A stretch of DNA of 36,021 nucleotides from positions 1 through 36,021 of the forward strand of contig FR895127.1 of NCBI GenBank assembly GCA_000435675.1, written 5' to 3'. Position numbers and translations under genes: made by a program. Shown piece after piece: positions 31,600-36,021 of this stretch (positions within the stretch are counted from its first letter, which is position 1; each line of letters opens with the position of its first letter). Source of the stretch: Eggerthella sp. CAG:298 (lineage in GTDB: Bacteria; Actinomycetota; Coriobacteriia; Coriobacteriales; Eggerthellaceae). The notes beneath the pieces are model-generated. The model did no database searches and was not told the DNA's origin. It worked only from the letters and a program-made list of their open reading frames with translations.

Positions 31600-31631
31600 T
31601 AAAAAAAGCACCGGATCGAGATCCGTGTGCT
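31600..31631 (-). terminator. Intrinsic terminator 3' of the paaK region
   Basis: AGCAC-CGGATC (31607-31617) pairs with GATCCG-T-GTGCT (31620-31631; one bulged T) and on the minus strand is followed by seven T. The stem touches the stop codon of the small leftward ORF at 31631. It could terminate that small transcript, the paaK transcript 345 bases upstream, or both. Confidence 0.8.
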
Positions 31632-31831
31632 TATCTATAGTGAAAGTAGAGAGGTGGGGTGCAGAGAATGCAGGTCGAGCCCTGAGCAAGATGCTCGGAC
31701 ATGACCGCACGATCGCTTTCGGAACACTGTGCCAAGTGCTCCGACATGATCGCGCAAACATCATTCGAACCCTGTGCCCAGTGCTGGGCACGGATCGCCG
31801 CGCTTTGGGTATGCATTCCTGAAAAAACCAT
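31631..31831 (-). CDS. Possible small repeat-containing protein
   Basis: A leftward ORF of 66 residues (61 from an inner ATG at 31816) spanning the 45-bp tandem repeats, which keeps the reading frame open so that a 15-residue unit recurs: RAQHWAQGSNDV, MSEHLAQCSESD, MSEHLAQGS. The stop codon abuts a strong terminator. Against it: no convincing Shine-Dalgarno at either ATG, and the plus strand is also open through the repeats. If coded, it is a small His/Gln/Ser/Cys-containing peptide with no known family. It may instead be a non-coding transcript. Confidence 0.35.
   Translation of the reverse strand: MVFSGMHTQSAAIRAQHWAQGSNDVCAIMSEHLAQCSESDRAVMSEHLAQGSTCILCTPPLYFHYR
31681..31810. repeat. Three tandem imperfect 45-bp repeats
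   Basis: Units begin at 31681, 31726 and 31771 with exact 45-base spacing; the core reads about CTGTGCCAAGTGCT followed by CCGACATGATCGC with scattered changes. The third unit contains a perfect 8-bp hairpin (GTGCCCAG/CTGGGCAC) and the first a 5-bp one (GAGCA/TGCTC), while the second lacks it. The repeats lie between paaK and the symporter gene. Confidence 0.85.
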
Positions 31832-31974
31832 GGCAGCACTTTACCACAACAGAGCGCTTATAGGGCGGCAAGTTGAATGCCGCCCCCAAAAAGTGGTCGA
31901 ATCGGCGCAGACGGTACAAGATCGGATACAGCTTGCCCGTGAGCAAAACGCATCCGAATGAACCGCCTTATATA

Positions 31975-33210
31975 TTAGTAGCGATTATCGAAGATGCGCT
32001 GCGTCTTCTTCTCGGAACGAGGCAATTCGCCAATTGCCACCGCCTTTGCATTCGGCGTCATGCCCAACTTGCCCTTGAAGATCGACTCCATGTTGCGCTC
32101 GATCTGTTCACGATCTTCAACGCCGGCATCGGTCTCGAAGAACACGGTCATGATGTCCTTGCCTTCAAGATGGTCGATCATGACCTGGTATTCCGAAGAA
32201 GCGCCATCGGTGAACTTGATGATCTCTTCGATCTGGGCAGGGAAGATATTCACGCCCTTCACCTTCACCATATCGTCCGTGCGCCCGATGAGCGTATCGA
32301 TGCGCGGGAACGGCGAGCCACATTCGCACTCACCAGGAATGATGCGTGAAAGATCGTGCGTACGATAACGCACGAGCGGAGCACCTTCTTTGCGCAGCGT
32401 GGTGATAACGAGCTCGCCGATCTCTCCATCAGGGAGCACTTTGCCCGTCTTGGGATCCACGATCTCGAAGTAGCAATAGTCGTCCCAAACATGCATGCCG
32501 CATTCGTAATCGCACGAAACACCGATGCCGGGACCGTATACTTCCGTAAGGCCGTAGATGTCATAGATCTTCACGCCCAGTTCATTGGCGATACGCTGAC
32601 GCATCTTGTGACCCCAACGCTCGGATCCGATGACCGCGCGCTTAAGATTCAGCTCGTCACGCACGCCTCGCTTGGCGATCTCTTCGGCCAAGAGCAACGC
32701 ATAAGAGCTGGTTGCGCAAAGAACGGTCGATTGCATGTCCTTCATGAAACGAATCTGCTTATCGGTATTACCCGGCCCCATGGGAACCGCCATCGCACCA
32801 AGGCGTTCGGCACCTAGCTGGAAGCCGATACCCGCCGTCCACAATCCGTAACCAGGAGTGATCTGGATGCGGTCATCTTTCGTGATGCCCGCCATCTCAT
32901 AGCACCGTGCGAATTGGACCGCCCAGTCGATCACGTCTTGCTGGGTGTAAGGGATGATGACCGGCGTGCCTGTTGTACCTGACGAAGAATGGATGCGCAC
33001 GATCTCGCTCTCAGGAACAGCGGCGAGTCCCAACGGATACGCATCGCGCAGATCCGCCTTTTCCGAAAACGGCAGCGCTTCGAAATCAGCCTGAGTTTGC
33101 ACATCGCTAAGATCGATGCCCTCGAACTTCTTCGCGTAAAACGGCGAACGATCCTTCAATGTTTTGAATTGCTCTTTTAAGACTGCAAACTGCTCTTCTT
33201 TGAGTTCCAT
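31975..33210 (-). CDS. paaK: Phenylacetate-CoA ligase
   Basis: A 411-residue PaaK-type AMP-forming ligase that interconverts aryl-acetate, ATP and CoA with aryl-acetyl-CoA. Motifs: phosphate loop SSSGTTGTP (75-83), adenine-binding YGLTEVYGPG, YRTHDLSRI with the adjacent CECGSPFPRI, and the hinge GRTDDMVKVKGVNIFP. The ATG at 33210 has AAGGG six bases upstream; a TTG two codons earlier is unlikely. It follows iorA-iorB by 149 bases, perhaps with its own promoter (TACAAT around 33272-33277 on the minus strand). With indolepyruvate:ferredoxin oxidoreductase it would handle phenylacetyl-CoA, indoleacetyl-CoA or 4-hydroxyphenylacetyl-CoA; working in reverse it could conserve energy as ATP, which is inference. 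Confidence 0.92.
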   Translation of the reverse strand: MELKEEQFAVLKEQFKTLKDRSPFYAKKFEGIDLSDVQTQADFEALPFSEKADLRDAYPLGLAAVPESEIVRIHSSSGTTGTPVIIPYTQQDVIDWAVQFARCYEMAGITKDDRIQITPGYGLWTAGIGFQLGAERLGAMAVPMGPGNTDKQIRFMKDMQSTVLCATSSYALLLAEEIAKRGVRDELNLKRAVIGSERWGHKMRQRIANELGVKIYDIYGLTEVYGPGIGVSCDYECGMHVWDDYCYFEIVDPKTGKVLPDGEIGELVITTLRKEGAPLVRYRTHDLSRIIPGECECGSPFPRIDTLIGRTDDMVKVKGVNIFPAQIEEIIKFTDGASSEYQVMIDHLEGKDIMTVFFETDAGVEDREQIERNMESIFKGKLGMTPNAKAVAIGELPRSEKKTQRIFDNRY

Positions 33211-33359
33211 CCTCAACCCTTCTTATGTTGATCGGCGCACATGATGCGCTATATATAGGTAGCGTTTTTATATTGTAGCCCTATGCTCCCACCGTTATGT
33301 TTCACGACTATTGCAAAGCAGAGCCATCTCGCAAAACGAACGGACAACTTGCGAACCAG

Positions 33360-33986
33360 CTACACCCGCGCGACTTGTTGAACTACCTTGATCGCCTTTT
33401 CGTTCACGGAAACGAGCTTGCGCTTCACGCACAGTGGAATGGCCGCTTCGATATCTTCGAGCGTGATCGCACCGCGCAGCGCATTATCCATGCAATCCTC
33501 TCGCTTGTTCACTGCGATGATGGCATAGGCGAGCATCATCACGTTGAGCGCTTTCAGTTCACCTAAACGATGCACGAGCTCAGCATCGTCGACCACGACC
33601 ATCTTCACGCCTGCAGCCTGCATATCATCGATCAGGTGCTGCGGGTCGTAGGTCTGTCGCTTGAAGTTCGCCATCACGGGCGGAATGCCCGTTGAGGCAA
33701 CCACGAGCAGGCCATTCTCTTTAAGATACGGAAGCGCACGGGCAGCTTCGCCTGGTTCGAGCGCGATCAGGACATCCACGGTTCCTTTCGCAGGAAGAGG
33801 AGAAAAGACCTCTTCACCTGCATTTCCCATACGCACGTGAGACATAACGTCCCCGCCGCGTTGCGCCATGCCGATGGTTTCCGCGCTGCGCACCTGCCAG
33901 CCTTTCGCTTCTGCAGCTTGCGCCAAGATGCGGGCTGCGAGCACGCTTCCCTGTCCGCCGATTCCGGCGATAGAAACGTTAATCAT
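33360..33986 (-). CDS. iorB: Indolepyruvate:ferredoxin oxidoreductase, beta subunit
   Basis: A 208-residue 2-oxoacid:ferredoxin oxidoreductase gamma-type domain, typical in length for IorB. The N-terminal IAGIGGQGSVLAARILA and the AETIGMAQRGGDVMSHVRMG segments are the family's hallmarks. The ATG at 33986 has a GGAGGT Shine-Dalgarno and overlaps the end of iorA by eight bases, so the two subunits are translationally coupled in equal amounts. An upstream open frame to 34169 lies wholly inside iorA and is not used. Together with IorA it oxidatively decarboxylates aromatic 2-oxoacids to aryl-acetyl-CoA, reducing ferredoxin. Confidence 0.95.
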   Translation of the reverse strand: MINVSIAGIGGQGSVLAARILAQAAEAKGWQVRSAETIGMAQRGGDVMSHVRMGNAGEEVFSPLPAKGTVDVLIALEPGEAARALPYLKENGLLVVASTGIPPVMANFKRQTYDPQHLIDDMQAAGVKMVVVDDAELVHRLGELKALNVMMLAYAIIAVNKREDCMDNALRGAITLEDIEAAIPLCVKRKLVSVNEKAIKVVQQVARV

Positions 33987-35967
33987 CGCTACCTCCTTCG
34001 ATCTCAGCCAACTCTTGTGGCGTGGGGAATCGACTGAGCGATCCATCTTCCGCATGCAAACGCTGCGAACGCGGCGGCAATGCAGGTCGTACTCGTTTTC
34101 GTGTGGGGCAAGTGATGGCACCGTATTCGCAGATGTCCGTGCAAAGACCACACCCAACGCACATCGCACGGTTGATCACGATCGAATGGCCAACTTCGCT
34201 CCACCCCAGCGCAGGACAACCGATGGTAGTGACGCACTTGCGACAACCTGCGCACGCGTTCGCGATGAAGTAAACAGGCGGCTTCGCTTTGGTGAGCTTC
34301 GTGCAGGGCGATTCGTAGATGACCGCCGAAGGACCGTCGTAGTCGATCGCTTCGCGCGCTGCTTCGATGGCTTTATCAGCGAACAGCGGATTGGCCTTCG
34401 TGATCTTCTTCACGCCAAGTGCACTGAGCACTTCTTGTATCGAGATCGGCGCACTGAATCCGCCCATGAGCGTTGCGCCCGTACCCGGATGAGGCTGCGA
34501 GCCGGTCATCGCGGTGGTCGCGTTATCAAGCACCACGATGGTGATGTCATGCTTGTTGTAAACCGCATTGGCCACGCCGGTCATCCCGGAAGCGAAGAAC
34601 GTGGAATCGCCTACGAACGCGATGGCCTTCTTATCAGGCTCGATCACATTGAAGCCTTGCGCCATCGTTATGCCCGCGCCCATATCGAGACAGGTATCGA
34701 CCGCATTGAGCGGTGCAGCATTGCCGAGCGTGTAGCAGCCGATATCGCCGCACATCACCGCTTCGCGCCTGCGACCAAGCGCCTTCTTCACGGCATAGAA
34801 CGCGCCGCGATGAGGGCATCCTGCGCACAGGACTGCGGGGCGCTCAGGTATCGGATCGCTGAATTCAACCGTGCGCTCGGCGGCAACAGGAAGATCGAGG
34901 CCGAAGAATTCCTGGATCTGCATACGGATCGCATCGACCGTATTTTCGCCGCGCGTGGTAGTGGTGCCTGTGAGCTTACCCTGCACCTCGAATCCCGCAT
35001 GCAGCTTGCCGCAGAGTTTGAGCAGTTCGTCTTCGATCACATGATCGAGCTCTTCGAACACGATGATGCGATCGAGGCCTTCGGCGAATTTTGCCACAGC
35101 CGCCTCGGGGAAGGGGTAGGGAGTGCCCACCTGCATGAGACGATAGCTCGGCGAAAGCGCACCAGTTGCTTCCACTTGCTCTTCGATCTGAGCGAGCGCT
35201 TCTTCTGCGTAGGAATACGATACGCCACCTGCAATGATGCCGATCTTCGCGCCTTCATCGGTGCCAGCGACTTCGCGCCACGGATTGAATGGAGAAGCAC
35301 TGAAATCGGCTGCGATCTTGGGCAAACGTTCGTTGATCTCACCGTGACCGCGATACGAACGTCCCGGGAAGATGACCCATTTGCTGGGATCGTTCTCGAA
35401 GCCTTCTGGTTTGCGCGCATGGGTCTCATCAGCCACTTCCACGAAGGTCGATGCGTGACAGATGCGCGTGGAAGGACGGAAGATCACCGGCGTGTGGTAT
35501 TTTTCCGAAAGATCGTATGCGGCCGCGATCATCGCACAGCCTTGCTCAGAAGTTGCTGGATCGAATACGGGAACCTTCGCAAAGGAGGCAAATCGACGCG
35601 TATCCTGTTCGGTTTGCGAAGAGATCGGGCCTGGGTCGTCAGCAACGAGCAACACCGTGCCGCCCTCAACGCCAATATAGTTGAGCGACATGAGCGGGTC
35701 GCTTGCCACATTGAGTCCAACCTGTTTGGCAGTGAAGAGCGTACGTGCTCCACACAGTGCAGCCCCCGCCAACATTTCAAGGGCGGCTTTCTCGTTGGTG
35801 GACCACTCGACATACACGTCATGGGCCGATCCTGCATCGCGCAACTTCGCGACGGTCTCAATAACCTCGGATGACGGCGTACCGGGGTATCCTGCGCATA
35901 CGCGCACGCCAGCTTCAAGGGCAGCGTGGGCAAATGCTTGATTACCCATCAAAAAAGATTTGGTCAC
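33979..35967 (-). CDS. iorA: Indolepyruvate:ferredoxin oxidoreductase, alpha subunit
   Basis: A 662-residue thiamine-diphosphate enzyme subunit. The N-terminal pyrimidine-binding domain (MGNQAFAHAALEAG, GYPGTPSSE) is followed by a transketolase-C-like middle, then a ThDP/Mg domain around 385-540 (CAGCPHRG, GDIGCYTLG, GDSTFFASGMTG, LDNATTAMTG) and a C-terminal double 4Fe-4S ferredoxin domain (CAGCRKC from residue 572 and CVGCGLCTDIC from about 603). A 40-residue basic/Pro-rich tail extends past the ferredoxin domain. The start is GTG at 35967 with GAGGT upstream; the ATG six codons later has no ribosome site. First gene of iorA-iorB. Nothing further is identifiable in 35968-36021. Confidence 0.95.
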   Translation of the reverse strand: MTKSFLMGNQAFAHAALEAGVRVCAGYPGTPSSEVIETVAKLRDAGSAHDVYVEWSTNEKAALEMLAGAALCGARTLFTAKQVGLNVASDPLMSLNYIGVEGGTVLLVADDPGPISSQTEQDTRRFASFAKVPVFDPATSEQGCAMIAAAYDLSEKYHTPVIFRPSTRICHASTFVEVADETHARKPEGFENDPSKWVIFPGRSYRGHGEINERLPKIAADFSASPFNPWREVAGTDEGAKIGIIAGGVSYSYAEEALAQIEEQVEATGALSPSYRLMQVGTPYPFPEAAVAKFAEGLDRIIVFEELDHVIEDELLKLCGKLHAGFEVQGKLTGTTTTRGENTVDAIRMQIQEFFGLDLPVAAERTVEFSDPIPERPAVLCAGCPHRGAFYAVKKALGRRREAVMCGDIGCYTLGNAAPLNAVDTCLDMGAGITMAQGFNVIEPDKKAIAFVGDSTFFASGMTGVANAVYNKHDITIVVLDNATTAMTGSQPHPGTGATLMGGFSAPISIQEVLSALGVKKITKANPLFADKAIEAAREAIDYDGPSAVIYESPCTKLTKAKPPVYFIANACAGCRKCVTTIGCPALGWSEVGHSIVINRAMCVGCGLCTDICEYGAITCPTRKRVRPALPPRSQRLHAEDGSLSRFPTPQELAEIEGGSDD

Positions 35968-36021
35968 AACTACCTCGTTTTCTTGTCACTTGATTCAGGT
36001 AAAAGAACGTGACGGCTCCGA

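Noticed and set aside
31863..31885. GGGCGGC/GCCGCCC hairpin as the paaK terminator
   Set aside because: On the minus strand the T-run lies before, not after, the stem, so it cannot act as an intrinsic terminator for paaK.
33868..35874. 668-residue rightward open frame opposite iorA
   Set aside because: Shadow frame of a GC-rich gene; the Arg/His/Asp-rich composition has no domain features, and iorA on the other strand carries all family motifs.
1..36021. CRISPR arrays, tRNA or rRNA genes, insertion sequences
   Set aside because: No regularly spaced identical repeats, tRNA T-loop pattern in a cloverleaf, rRNA sequence or transposase was recognised; the 45-bp repeats are contiguous, imperfect and have no spacers.

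Overview
The window reads as a chromosomal stretch from an anaerobic actinobacterium of the class Coriobacteriia, most likely Eggerthellaceae-like. This is an inference, resting on: two Old-Yellow-Enzyme/2,4-dienoyl-CoA-reductase-type flavoenzymes, a complete upper menaquinone operon in the order menF-D-H-B-E-C, an indolepyruvate:ferredoxin oxidoreductase, a Mg-type NRAMP (NRMT) transporter of the kind known from Eggerthella lenta, and an RNA resembling the actinobacterial 6C family. No rRNA, tRNA, IS element, phage gene or CRISPR array was recognised.

Region 1 (about 0.1-12.7 kb) looks more AT-rich than the rest and behaves like an accessory catabolic island. Eight genes run leftwards: acyl-CoA dehydrogenase, acyl-CoA synthetase, a Crp/Fnr-type regulator, a Cat-type CoA-transferase, a MaoC-type hydratase, two iron-sulfur flavoprotein enoate/dienoyl-CoA reductases, and a possible 32-residue membrane peptide. 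A divergent HxlR-type regulator lies at the upstream end. A DUF169 protein paired with a divergent MerR-type regulator follows. Together the enzymes could activate an unsaturated carboxylic acid to its CoA ester and reduce, hydrate or oxidise it. The set resembles the bai bile-acid operon in logic but not gene for gene, and the substrate is unknown.

Region 2 (12.7-22.4 kb) holds an exported bactofilin-like membrane protein and the leftward menaquinone operon menF, menD, menH, menB, and a single 905-residue MenE-MenC fusion. These convert chorismate to 1,4-dihydroxy-2-naphthoyl-CoA.

Region 3 (22.5-25.8 kb) runs rightwards. A structured RNA of five consecutive hairpins, two with loops of 6-7 cytosines, ends in a strong terminator. 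A 364-base leader follows, then a PRC-barrel/MgtE-N/CBS protein with one membrane anchor, closely followed by an NRAMP-related transporter whose metal-site motifs are of the magnesium type. This looks like a sensor-transporter pair for Mg2+.

Region 4 (25.9-29.9 kb) carries 5-formyltetrahydrofolate cyclo-ligase, an unusual ribbon-helix-helix/coiled-coil protein starting with TTG, a 588-base gene-free stretch with two DnaA-box-like sites, a ZIP metal transporter and a 78-residue acidic protein.

Region 5 (29.9-36.0 kb) runs leftwards: iorA, iorB, a phenylacetate-CoA ligase, a 45-bp tandem repeat overlapping a possible small ORF that ends in a terminator, and a sodium:solute symporter. iorAB and paaK probably degrade aromatic amino-acid-derived 2-oxoacids to aryl-acetyl-CoA and aryl-acetate.
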